DNA of 8,347 bases from JACDHG01 sp963815295 (GCA_963815295.1 CAWFFZ010000009.1:1-8347); one strand, 5' to 3'; positions 1-6,429 are shown, counted from the stretch's first letter. Numbers and translations: made by a program. Notes: a model not told the origin generated them from the sequence alone.

Positions 1-54
1 GCACTTGACTGGGGGTCAAGGGGTCGCAGGTTCGAAACCCTGTCAGCCCGACCA
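1..54 (+). tRNA. tRNA-Pro(GGG), 5' end cut off by the window edge
   Basis: The anticodon arm is visible: stem CTTGA/TCAAG around the 7-nt loop CTGGGGG, which puts GGG at positions 34-36 of the tRNA and so decodes proline. The T arm (GCAGG ... CCTGT) follows, then the 3' acceptor strand CAGCCCG, discriminator A and an encoded CCA ending at 54. The 5' acceptor half and D arm lie outside the window. The T-loop reads TTCGAAAC, 8 nt instead of the invariant 7. One extra C in the CCC run at 38-40 would explain this. The gene is followed by an integrase pointing back at it, which makes its 3' end a probable attachment site. Confidence 0.85.
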
Positions 55-71
55 AGGTAAAATCGCAGGTG

Positions 72-106
72 AGAGGCCAGTTTCTCGAATAGGAGAACTG
101 GCCTCT
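72..106. terminator. Hairpin between convergent tRNA and integrase
   Basis: An 11-bp stem (AGAGGCCAGTT at 72-82 with AACTGGCCTCT at 96-106) is extended after one bulged T by three more pairs (CTC/GAG). It lies 18 nt after the tRNA and 39 nt beyond the integrase stop codon, between two genes transcribed towards each other. No clear T-run follows on either strand, so termination is inferred from stem strength and position. It could instead be part of the arm region of the attachment site. Confidence 0.55.
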
Positions 107-144
107 TGCAGGTCTCGACGGGCCAAGTCACCTTATAAGTCACT

Positions 145-1321
145 CTATGGCTCCTCTTGCGCGTCGAGTGCCGATCCGAGCACGTCGATGGCCGACCGGC
201 TTACCTCCGGGGAGACGTGCCCGTACACGTCGGCCGTGATGGCGATGCCCGAGTGACCGAGCAGCTCGGAGACGACCTTGAGCGGCACGCCGTTGCTGAG
301 CATCACGCTGGCGGCGCTGTGCCTCAACGTGTGCAGTCCGACCCGTCGAGGTCGGCAGCCCTCGCGGCCACCCTGAGTGCTCTCAGGGCGTTGCGTGGGT
401 CGCACGGTTGCCCGTCCTCCGTGGTGAACACGTAGCCTGTGTCGGTCCACCAGCTGCCTGCCTTGAGTCGTTCGGCTGCCTGTCGGACCTTGAGCGACCG
501 CAGCACGTCGAGCGCAGCTGGCGCGAGCGGGATCGTTCGAGCCGACTTTGCAGACTTCGGTGTAGTCACCATGAGGTCAGGCCCGACACGGGCCAGTGTG
601 CCGCGCACCCGAGCGACGCCGTTGGTGAGGTCGACGTCGGACCACCGCAGCGCCAGCGCCTCGCCGCGACGTAGGCCAGTGTTGACCAACAGCACGAACA
701 GTGGTCGATACCGGGAGCCCTGAGCAGCCTCTATCAACCTCGCTACCTGAGCGGGTGACAGGTGTCTCGCCTCGCTCGCGGTCACCTTGGGCCGCTTTAC
801 CGCCGCGAAGGGGTTACGGGCGAGCTGGCCGTCCCTCACCGCCGCGTCACCGATGGCACGAGCGATCGTGTAGACCTGCCGCACCGTCGAATCAGCCTTG
901 CCCGACTTCCTCAGCTCGAGGACGAACCGCTCCACCGTCGTCGGTCGGACCTTGCTCATCGGGAGCCTTCCGAGGTCGCTACCGATGATGTGCGTCCTCG
1001 TGAGGCCCGCGTACAGAGTCTTGGTGGAGTGCTGCGGTCGGATGCCGCGAGCGTCGTCTCGATCCAGCGTGCCGCGAACCTGCCGAACACGATCGTGTCG
1101 TCGCGGGCAGGCGCACCTGCCGTCACCCGGTCACGGATCGCCTTGAGGGCAGCCGACGCCTTCGCCTTGGTCGGCTCAGTCACCTGGACCTGACGAAGCA
1201 GCCTGTGCCTCTGTCCAGTAAAGGGCAGTGCCTCTGACTTCAAGTGCGCGTTTCCGTCAGAGAAATCCCCGGCTAGTGGGAGCCGGGCGGCGGTCCCGAC
1301 TTTCTCGAATCGAGCCGCCAT
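145..1321 (-). pseudogene. Tyrosine-recombinase integrase, frame broken twice
   Basis: This is a site-specific recombinase of the phage/ICE integrase family, which integrates and excises an element at a tRNA gene. The N-terminal part carries the DNA-binding stretch 'PFTGQRHRLLRQV ... PTKAKASAALKAI' (about 1220-1120) and the core-binding region 'RDDTIVFGRFAARWIETTL'. The catalytic domain shows the first Arg in NTGLRRGEAL (codon near 671), the beta-hairpin Lys in TPKSAKSAR, His-x-x-Arg in LHTLRHSAAS, His in LLGHSG, and the nucleophile Tyr in DVYGHV (codon 223-225). Two frame changes break it: near 1023-1030, and at the CCC run 342-344 between 'AADLDG' and 'VGLHTLRH'. Each is repaired by adding one base, giving about 392 residues, normal for the family. 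Start choice is uncertain: ATG at 1321 is preferred, but the frame is open to 1384. It is either inactivated or carries sequencing indels. Confidence 0.85.
1268..1287. other. Hairpin with hexanucleotide loop upstream of the ANTAR gene
   Basis: A perfect 7-bp stem CCCGGCT/AGCCGGG encloses the 6-nt loop AGTGGG, 57 nt before the proposed ATG of the GAF-ANTAR gene. A second hairpin with a 7-bp stem (CTCTGAC 1232-1238, GTCAGAG 1256-1262) and a 17-nt loop lies just before it. Both lie within the presumed 5' coding region of the integrase on the other strand. On that strand the stem is followed by GGGGATTTCTCT, so a weak minus-strand terminator is an alternative reading. Confidence 0.35.
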
Positions 1322-1344
1322 GTCCGCCTCAGCCTCATCGGCGT

Positions 1345-2021
1345 ATGACAAGCAACCGTGAAACAAGCCCTGAGTCCCTCGCAACGTCCGCCGCGTCGAA
1401 CATCACCGGCGTCGACTTCGCCAGCGTCAGTGTCCGCCGCAAGGACCAGACTCTGGACACGGTCGCCGCAACCGATGCGCTGGCCATCAGGACTCGACAA
1501 GCTCCAGTACGAGCTCAGGAGGGTCCTTGCTACGCCGCCGTCACCGACGAACGGTTCATCGTCGTCAACGACCTCGCTGCACACGATAGCCCGTATCCAC
1601 GTTTCGGCCCGCGAGCGGTCGAACCGGTGTCCGGGCGCAGACCGCGATCCAGCTCGCACACAACGGCGAACAAGCCGGGTTGAACCTGTACGCCCGCGCG
1701 CCGGAAGCGTTCGACCACTCCACGATGCAGATGGCCGAGCTGTTCTCCAGCCAGGCCGCGCTGCTGCTCGGCTACGCCCGACAGGTCGGAAGCCTCGGAG
1801 AGGCGCTGCAGAGCCGACAGGACATCGGCACCGCGGTCGGCATCACCATGCAACGCTACGGAGTGGACCGAGACCATGCATTTGGGTTCCTCGTCCGGAT
1901 CTCGCAGGACCGCAACATCAAGCTTCGCATCATCGCCCAACAGGTCATCGAGGGCACGTTCGACCCCACCGCTGGTGGCCACAAGTTCCACCCGACGCGT
2001 AGAAAAAGGTCATCCCCGTAG
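1345..2021 (+). pseudogene. GAF-ANTAR antitermination regulator, three frame changes
   Basis: This belongs to the actinobacterial GAF plus ANTAR family. The GAF domain senses a signal, and the C-terminal ANTAR three-helix domain binds RNA to prevent transcription termination. The GAF part reads NITGVDFASVSVRRKDQTL, then LDKLQYEL and QEGPCYAAVTDERFIVVNDL. It continues in another frame as GVRAQTAIQLAHNGEQAGLNLYA. The ANTAR part is intact: SRQDIGTAVGITMQRYGVDRDHAFGFLVRISQDRNIKLRIIAQQVI. Frame changes lie at about 1492 (one extra A), about 1516 (one missing base) and 1617-1626 (one missing base). Correcting all three gives 225 residues exactly. The N-terminus (MTSNRETSPESLATSAA) is shorter than usual before the GAF core, and no ribosome site is seen, so the ATG at 1345 is tentative. 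Probably a real gene with indels or a recently decayed one. Confidence 0.8.
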
Positions 2022-2078
2022 CAACCCGCTCTGCGGCGCGCCCTCGATCCGCGTCATCTCCGAATCGGTAACCGCCCT

Positions 2079-2111
2079 CGTTCTCAGCTCGATGCATTTG
2101 GGCTGAGAACG
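2079..2111 (+). terminator. Hairpin after the GAF-ANTAR gene
   Basis: A perfect 10-bp stem (CGTTCTCAGC at 2079-2088, GCTGAGAACG at 2102-2111) with a 13-nt loop lies 57 nt beyond the GAF-ANTAR stop codon. No T-run follows. Probable transcription end point, by position and stem strength. The rest of 2022-2290 shows no gene that I can support. Confidence 0.45.
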
Positions 2112-2290
2112 CGACGGAAGGTCGACAAGGGTCCTTCTCCCAAAGACGCGACCTGCGCGTCCGGGCTATGCCTAACGGCCCATACCCCGCCGCAGACTTC
2201 ATGAGCCCTCCTAATGCTCGGCAACGTCACGTCGCAAGCAGGTGCATTGGTGACCTGCCGAATCATTGGCGGGGGTCTAGTGTCGCCAGC

Positions 2291-2803
2291 ATGCAGGACA
2301 GCACGCTCGAGGGTCTCGAACGTGAGCCCGCCGCGCGGCTGAGAACCTGGGCCAGCCGTGTCACCCTTGCGTTGCTGCTCGTCGTCGTACTGACAGGGCT
2401 TTCCGGACGGCTCGGAGTGCACACCGAAACCGTGAGTGCAAGCGGCAACGGCTACACCCTGAAGCTCGAGTACCCCCGGATAGCGCGCGCCGGCCTCGAC
2501 GTGACGTGGCGGGTGACGATCCACCGAGACGGTGGGTTCGGCAAGACGATCGACCTGGCCGTCTCTGCCGACCAGTTCGACATCTATGAGACCCAGGGCT
2601 TCTTTCCTGAGCCAGACAGCAGCACTCGCGACGCTGACACGCTGACGATGACGTTCGTCCCTCCCAACGGGGAGACCTTCGTCGTCACCTTCGATGCCTA
2701 CATCCAACCGTCAAGCCAGGTAGGCCGCGACGCGACCATGTCCGTGATGGATAGCGGCGAAGCCGCAGCCACGGTGTCGTTCTCGACCTTGCTGGCACCC
2801 TGA
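2291..2803 (+). CDS. Single-pass membrane-anchored protein, unknown function, paired with DUF421 gene
   Basis: I do not recognise this 170-residue protein. It has a short charged cytoplasmic N-terminus (residues 1-23, rich in Arg and Glu), one hydrophobic segment (about 24-43, VTLALLLVVVLTG), then an exported domain of about 125 residues. That domain is rich in beta-type alternation (TLKLEYPRIARAGLDVTWRV; TIDLAVSADQFDIYETQGFF; TLTMTFVPPNGETFVVTF), like an immunoglobulin-type sandwich. There are no cysteines and no catalytic motif. The ATG at 2291 is chosen because the segment before it (frame open from 2168) looks non-coding. No Shine-Dalgarno is present, but TAGTGT at 2278-2283 sits where a -10 box would give a leaderless message. 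The stop is 10 nt before the DUF421 start, so the two are almost surely co-transcribed, and the exported domain may partner that protein. Confidence 0.75.
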   Translation: MQDSTLEGLEREPAARLRTWASRVTLALLLVVVLTGLSGRLGVHTETVSASGNGYTLKLEYPRIARAGLDVTWRVTIHRDGGFGKTIDLAVSADQFDIYETQGFFPEPDSSTRDADTLTMTFVPPNGETFVVTFDAYIQPSSQVGRDATMSVMDSGEAAATVSFSTLLAP

Positions 2804-2804
2804 T

Positions 2805-2809
2805 AGGAG
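2805..2809 (+). promoter_or_regulatory. Ribosome binding site of the DUF421 gene
   Basis: AGGAG lies 4 nt before the ATG at 2814 and just after the TGA of the upstream gene. It fixes the start and supports translation of the downstream gene from a shared message. Confidence 0.7.
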
Positions 2810-2813
2810 CCAG

Positions 2814-3293
2814 ATGGAGATCGTCGTCCGCGCCGTGGTGGTCTTCTTCTTCCTGTGGGTCATCACCCGGATCACCGGCCGCGCAACGCTCGGAGAGCTG
2901 ACCACATTCGAGCTCTTGTTGTACGTCACGATGGGAGACCTGGTGCAGCAGGCCATCACTCAGCAGGACTTTTCCACGACATCCGCGTTCCTTGCGGTCG
3001 GCGTGTTCAGCTTGCTCACAGTGGCCTTGTCGTACTCCTCTTGGAAATGGCCGCGGCTGCGGCCGCTCATCAACGGATCACCCGTGCTGATCGTTCAGGA
3101 TGGGCGCTTGTTACTCGATGCGATGGCGCGACAACGGCTCAGCTTCACCGATCTTGCCGCCGCAGCGCGCCAGCAGGGCATCCGGGCGATCTCCCACATC
3201 GAGGTTGCCGTCCTCGAGTCCGATGGACGGATCTCGTTCTTCAGCGACGCTTCCGGTGAGTCCGGGGCACCTGAAGGGCCCGCAGTCAGTTGA
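2814..3293 (+). CDS. DUF421 (YetF-like) membrane protein
   Basis: The 159-residue protein has the DUF421/YetF layout. There are three N-terminal membrane segments (about 3-19, 31-48 and 57-75), with the family-typical stretch 'RITGRATLGELTTFELL' between the first and second. A cytoplasmic alpha/beta domain follows (about 88-143): NGSPVLIVQDGRLLLDAM, then FTDLAAAARQQGI and HIEVAVLESDGRISFF, matching the family pattern of 'dG.l...l....l...dL...lR..Gi....v..ailE.dG..s'. Length is near the shorter members of the family. In Bacillus, DUF421 proteins such as YetF affect spore inner-membrane properties; the role in actinomycetes is not known to me. It follows a membrane-anchored protein with a 10-nt gap, suggesting an operon and perhaps a complex. 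The reading frame is intact, unlike several neighbours. Confidence 0.88.
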   Translation: MEIVVRAVVVFFFLWVITRITGRATLGELTTFELLLYVTMGDLVQQAITQQDFSTTSAFLAVGVFSLLTVALSYSSWKWPRLRPLINGSPVLIVQDGRLLLDAMARQRLSFTDLAAAARQQGIRAISHIEVAVLESDGRISFFSDASGESGAPEGPAVS

Positions 3294-3301
3294 CCGCTTC
3301 G

Positions 3302-3403
3302 TCACGGAGCCGTGGCCGCCACGACGCAGTTGCGGCCGCGGCGCTTCGCAACGTACAGCGCAGTGTCGGCCGCCTTAATCACGTTCGCTGTTCGCCAGCT
3401 TGC
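3302..3403 (-). pseudogene. Remnant of a GGDEF domain C-terminus (diguanylate cyclase)
   Basis: A 33-codon open stretch ending in TGA encodes AADTALYVAKRRGRNCVV, the nearly invariant last helix and strand of GGDEF domains ('AD.ALY.AKr.GRN.v'), which make cyclic di-GMP. The in-frame codon before it is TAG (3404-3406). The catalytic GGDEF motif and the rest of the domain are missing. The same frame beyond the TAG reads 'VIAAVRVGVLNG', which may be a decayed version of the preceding 'vtvSiGva' strand, but this is weak. It ends 9 nt after the convergent DUF421 gene. It is a dead fragment left from a deletion or insertion. Confidence 0.7.
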
Positions 3404-3472
3404 CTAGCCATTGAGTACTCCTACCCTTACGGCAGCTATGACTGACAACATGGCGCTGTGAGATAGGAACGT

Positions 3473-3846
3473 GTGCGTGACACCTTGCGCCCGCTCAAGC
3501 CCCCGAAGCTCGTCGCCGTCCGTCGTACCGACCGATGGCACGACGGCACGCTGAGCGCCTGGCAGCAGCTCGACGGTCGGTGGCGCGGCTGCGTCACCTA
3601 CAGCGTCGGCGTCGGGCTGCGGAAGCTCGCTGGTTCGAGGTCGACTACAGGCGCGAGGCAACTTGCAACACCCTCAACGCCCGACAGTGCGCGGCGCGCG
3701 ATATCGCCCGTGGATCGCACGACGCTTTCAGATTGTTGGTGCAGGGCTCTGCCGTCCACGGATCGAGCGCCTGGCGCATGATCCCCAGTAAGGCAGCTGG
3801 GTTGACCGGGCCGCCACTGCGCAAGGGACGGCCCGGTCAACGTTGA
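3473..3846 (+). CDS. Small hypothetical protein, frameshifted
   Basis: The GTG start at 3473 has an AGGA ribosome site 4 nt upstream (3465-3468). The first frame reads RDTLRPLKPPKLVAVRRTD, WHDGTLSAWQQLDGRWRG and YSVGVGLR. From about 3621 the sense-looking protein continues in a second frame as EARWFEVDYRREAT. Adding one G in the GG at 3621-3622 joins them. The core pattern of short Gly/Trp/Tyr-rich strands (W.dG.l.aW....grW.g.v.YSvG.G.r..rWFe.D) resembles small actinobacterial proteins of unknown function that I cannot name. The true end is unclear: the second frame runs to TGA at 3846 (about 124 residues), but the last 50 residues look less protein-like and enter a terminator hairpin. Function unknown. 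Confidence 0.55.
3801..3841. terminator. Perfect 13-bp convergent terminator hairpin
   Basis: GTTGACCGGGCCG (3801-3813) pairs without mismatch with CGGCCCGGTCAAC (3829-3841) around a 15-nt loop. It lies just beyond the predicted stop of the minus-strand channel gene (3847-3849) and at the tail of the plus-strand small gene, so it can serve both. There is no T-run on either side, which is common for actinobacterial hairpin terminators. Confidence 0.7.
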
Positions 3847-4655
3847 TCAGGACGGGTAGCTCGATGTGCTTCCCGCGTGGCTGCCGTCGTGGGATGCGGC
3901 TGTGTCTGGGTGAGTGGCTCGCGGCTTCGGTTTGCGCCCGCCGGCGTCCGGTCTCGAGGTCCTGCTTGGCCTGCTCCTTGTGGCGGCGTCCGGCGTCGTA
4001 GGCGTCAGACAGCATGCGCTCGGCGATCGGCCGTCCTCCGAGCCCGAAAGCGAGAGCGAGGCCTAGGGCCAGGGCGAACATGGTCGCGGCGAAGGCGATC
4101 TCGACGATCTGGGGCGCGATGTTCAGCTGCTCGAGAATCATGAACAGTCGCAATGACCATGACGATGGCCGGGAGCACCGTGGCGGCGATCTTGCCGGTC
4201 GGGGTGTCGCCCATGACTCGGGCGATCCCGGCGGCCGCGGCTCCTGCGATAGCGGCTGCGACGACGAAGATGATGATGGCTGCGATCACGTTGGGCAGGT
4301 AGGCCAGCACCTGGTTCATGAAAACGGTCAGCGCCGGGATCTTGAGAGCGCCGATCGCGCTGAACAGGAAGAAGGCGAAGACCAGGTAGAACACGACACG
4401 GCCGATCCCGCTCGACGGGCTCGCGCCTGGCATGACGCGTTGGACGTACTGGTTGGCGTCGGACTCGTGCAGGTGCCGGTCGACGCCGGCCTTCTGCAGT
4501 CCCTTGGTGACGATGCCCTTGACGATCTTGGCCACGATGTACCCGATGAGCAAGATGACCAGGAAGGCCAGGATGTTGGGCAGGAAGTTGAAGAAGGTGT
4601 CGAACGACTTCTGAAGGCTGTCGTCGAGCTGGATGGCGACGTTGTCGCGAGGCAT
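3847..4655 (-). pseudogene. Conserved-TM-helix (mechanosensitive channel-like) membrane protein, frame broken twice
   Basis: This membrane protein carries the 'conserved TM helix' repeat found in mechanosensitive-channel-like proteins. Starting at ATG 4655 (AGGAG at 4661-4665), residues 13-57 (SLQKSFDTFFNFLPNILAFL then GYIVAKIVKGIVTKGLQKAG) form the first repeat and 110-150 the second (LAYLPNVIAAIIIFVVAAAI). Further helices lie at about 86-104, 160-176 and in FAATMFALALGLALAFGLGG. The C-terminal tail is soluble and basic. After codon 169 an extra T at 4148 shifts the frame; removing it gives VMVIALFMILEQLNIAPQIV, typical of the family. A second extra base in the CCC run 3937-3939, once removed, leads to a short tail ending SSYPS and TGA at 3847. 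The corrected length is exactly 268 residues. Left as read, the protein is truncated. The gene is divergent from the PRC/DUF2382 gene and probably shares stress control. Confidence 0.82.
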
Positions 4656-4714
4656 GAGGTCTCCTGGGTAGATGGCGCCGGGGCGGCTGCCCACGGACGT
4701 TGGTCAGGCGCCCT

Positions 4715-4720
4715 ATACCC
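4715..4720 (-). promoter_or_regulatory. Possible sigma-B-type -10 box for the channel gene
   Basis: On the minus strand GGGTAT matches the -10 consensus of actinobacterial general-stress sigma factors (GTTT-N14-16-GGGTAT). It lies 59 nt upstream of the ATG. A GTTT is present upstream, but the gap is only 11 nt, shorter than the consensus, so the -35 assignment is doubtful. Confidence 0.4.
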
Positions 4721-4765
4721 ACTTACAGCGGAAACTTACATCGTAAAAAAGTTTCATCGGAACCG

Positions 4766-4789
4766 GTTTAGACCTGCTGAGCGGGGTAC
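4766..4789 (+). promoter_or_regulatory. General-stress sigma (sigB/sigF/sigH-type) promoter
   Basis: GTTT at 4766-4769 and GGGTAC at 4784-4789 are separated by 14 nt, matching the GTTT-N14-16-GGGTAT pattern recognised by the alternative stress sigma factors of actinobacteria. It is 53 nt upstream of the ATG of the PRC-barrel/DUF2382 gene, a family commonly stress-induced. The start of transcription would be near 4796-4798. Confidence 0.65.
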
Positions 4790-4842
4790 GTGGCCGGCTT
4801 CGTCGACATCTGTCGGTGAATCCCCAACCCGATAGGACCACG

Positions 4843-5592
4843 ATGATCGAACAACAGGAACTGCGAAGCGTCGCGGGTCGCGATGTCTTCGGACCGGGCG
4901 GCGAGAAAATCGGCTCGGTCGCTCAGGTGTACGCCGATGACCACACCGGACAGCCCGACTGGTTCACCGTCCACACGGGCCTCTTTGGGATGAACGAGAG
5001 CTTCGTTCCGCTGCGCGAGGCAACGGTGGCCGGCGACCGCGTCGAGGTGCCCTACGACAAGGCGACGGTCAAGGACGCGCCCAACGTCTCAGCGGACGGT
5101 CACCTGGAGCCCGAGGAGGAGCGACGGCTCTACGAGCACTACCGCCTTGACTGGGACGCCGGCAACGGCCGACGACCTCACTTCGGACGGGCCAGGACAC
5201 CTTCGGGCCCGAACACCGACGACGCCATCACCCGATCGGAGGAGCAGGTCCGCGTTGGCACCCAGACCGAGGAGTCCGGGCGTGCTCGGCTGCGCAAGTA
5301 CGTCGTGACCGAGAACGTCACCGAAACGGTGCCGGTGCGCAAGGAGAAAGCTGTTGTGGAGACCGAGCCCGTCACGTCGGAGAACTATGACGCGGCGACC
5401 TCGGGGGCCGATATCTCCGAGGAGGAGCACGAGCTCACGCTCCATGAGGAGCGCCCAGTCGTCGAGAAGACCACCCAGCCCGTAGAGCGTGTCCGGCTGA
5501 CTACCGAGACGCAGACCGGCGAGGAGACCGTCTCAGAAGAGGTACGCAAGGAGCAGATCGAGGCCGACGGCGACATCGCAGACCGCCGCTGA
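4843..5592 (+). CDS. PRC-barrel and DUF2382 (YsnF/AvaK-type) stress protein
   Basis: The 249-residue protein has an N-terminal PRC-barrel domain (about 5-80: LRSVAGRDVFGPGGEKIGSV, VYADDHTGQPDWFTVHTGLF, SFVPLREATVAGDRVEVPY). A linker (81-128) follows. The C-terminal DUF2382 domain (about 129-243) contains two similar halves: SEEQVRVGTQTEESGRARLR with YVVTENVTETVPVRKEKAVV, then EEHELTLHEERPVVEKTTQP with VRLTTETQTGEETVSEEVRK. This is the YsnF/AvaK-like arrangement. It is acidic, with no membrane segment or cysteine, and probably cytoplasmic. PRC domains mediate protein-protein or RNA contacts; the exact role of this family is not established. The start at 4843 is chosen because AGGA (4834-4837) precedes it at 5 nt; the frame is open from 4816. 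A stress-sigma promoter lies upstream. Confidence 0.92.
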   Translation: MIEQQELRSVAGRDVFGPGGEKIGSVAQVYADDHTGQPDWFTVHTGLFGMNESFVPLREATVAGDRVEVPYDKATVKDAPNVSADGHLEPEEERRLYEHYRLDWDAGNGRRPHFGRARTPSGPNTDDAITRSEEQVRVGTQTEESGRARLRKYVVTENVTETVPVRKEKAVVETEPVTSENYDAATSGADISEEEHELTLHEERPVVEKTTQPVERVRLTTETQTGEETVSEEVRKEQIEADGDIADRR

Positions 5593-5605
5593 CCTGATGC
5601 CTCGT

Positions 5606-5629
5606 CCGTGGCTCGCTCGGGAGCCACGG
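5606..5629 (+). terminator. Hairpin after the PRC/DUF2382 gene
   Basis: A perfect 9-bp stem (CCGTGGCTC 5606-5614, GAGCCACGG 5621-5629) with a 6-nt loop begins 13 nt after the stop codon. No T-run follows. It probably separates this gene from the TetR gene downstream. Confidence 0.6.
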
Positions 5630-5694
5630 CCCGGCGCTCGGGTCGTCCCGCTAGCGTGGAGACCCCAAGGGATGTGCGAGGAAGGGGCGCCGGG

Positions 5695-6429
5695 ATGGCC
5701 GACGAAGACGTCGACACGGACGTCCGCGCGATGAAGGGCAAGCCTCAGCCATCAGCTCGAGTTCCCCTCGACCGCGCCCGCATTATCGCTGCCGCCTCCA
5801 GCTACATCGAGGAACACGGGCTTCCACAGCTGTCCATGCGCAAGCTCGGCGCCGAGCTCGGCGTCGAAGGAATGTCGCTCTACCGGTACGTCCCCGGCCG
5901 CGACGCGCTTCTGGATGCTCTCGTCGAGACCATCATCGACGAGATGTACATGGATCCGGATGTGCTCCAAGTGCCCGAACATGGCTGGCAAGATTTCCTG
6001 CAGCGGCTGGCCCATGGGGTCCGGCGGATCGCGTTGTCGCATCCGCGTGCCTTTCCGCTCGTCGCGTCTCGACCGCCTGAGGCGCCCTGGTTACGTCCTC
6101 CGCTGCGAAGCCTCCGCTGGGTGGAGTCGTTCTTGAACGGCCTGACGGCCGAAGGTTTCAGCGACGAGGCTGCAGTCGCGGCGTACCGGGGCTTCACCAG
6201 CTTCCTGCTGGGCCACCTGCTGCTGGAGGTGTCCACGCTGGGTGCAGACGTCGGGCCACTCGACGTCGTCGACGAGGAGGCCGGTGACTCACAGCATGGG
6301 ACCGTCGGCGAGTTTCCGCTCGTGAAACGCATGAGCGCCCAACTGGCCCAAGATCACGCAGCCACCGAGTTTGAGGAATCCCTGGAGAACCTCCTGGACC
6401 GAATCACGTTGCTGCGCGCCCACGGATAA
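5695..6429 (+). CDS. TetR-family transcriptional regulator (TetR_C_1 type)
   Basis: This 244-residue repressor-type protein has an N-terminal helix-turn-helix (about 29-75). LDRARIIAAASSYIEEHG is followed by LSMRKLGAELGVEGMSLYRY, where the last part is the recognition helix, and then VPGRDALLDALVE. The C-terminal ligand domain (about 90-240) is all-helical and of the tetracycline-repressor type, with typical 'HPRAFPLVASRP', 'LRWVESFLNGL' and 'AYRGFTSFLLGHLL'. The ATG at 5695 is chosen because of the strong purine run AGGAAGGGG at 5679-5687; the frame is open further upstream, but that part overlaps the terminator hairpin. TAGCGT at 5652-5657 is a possible -10 box. No efflux pump or enzyme gene adjoins it in the window, so its target and ligand cannot be inferred. 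Reading frame intact. Confidence 0.92.
   Translation: MADEDVDTDVRAMKGKPQPSARVPLDRARIIAAASSYIEEHGLPQLSMRKLGAELGVEGMSLYRYVPGRDALLDALVETIIDEMYMDPDVLQVPEHGWQDFLQRLAHGVRRIALSHPRAFPLVASRPPEAPWLRPPLRSLRWVESFLNGLTAEGFSDEAAVAAYRGFTSFLLGHLLLEVSTLGADVGPLDVVDEEAGDSQHGTVGEFPLVKRMSAQLAQDHAATEFEESLENLLDRITLLRAHG

Noticed and set aside
145..1321. Programmed frameshifting in the integrase.
   Set aside because: Two separate changes without slippery heptamers, and similar changes in unrelated genes of the window, make indels or decay more likely.
1876..2102. The 11-base sequence ATGCATTTGGG occurs at 1876-1886 and 2092-2102.
   Set aside because: One copy is inside the ANTAR coding region and the other in a hairpin loop. 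No further copies and no structural logic; chance or minor duplication is enough.
3411..3439. TTGAGT (3411-3416) with AGCTAT 17 nt later as a housekeeping promoter for the small gene.
   Set aside because: The -10 box lacks the required TA at its start; the match is too weak to list.
4014..4835. A 273-residue plus-strand open frame opposite the channel gene.
   Set aside because: Composition (Asp/Gly/Glu repeats) is that of the reverse strand of a membrane protein gene, and no family is recognised.
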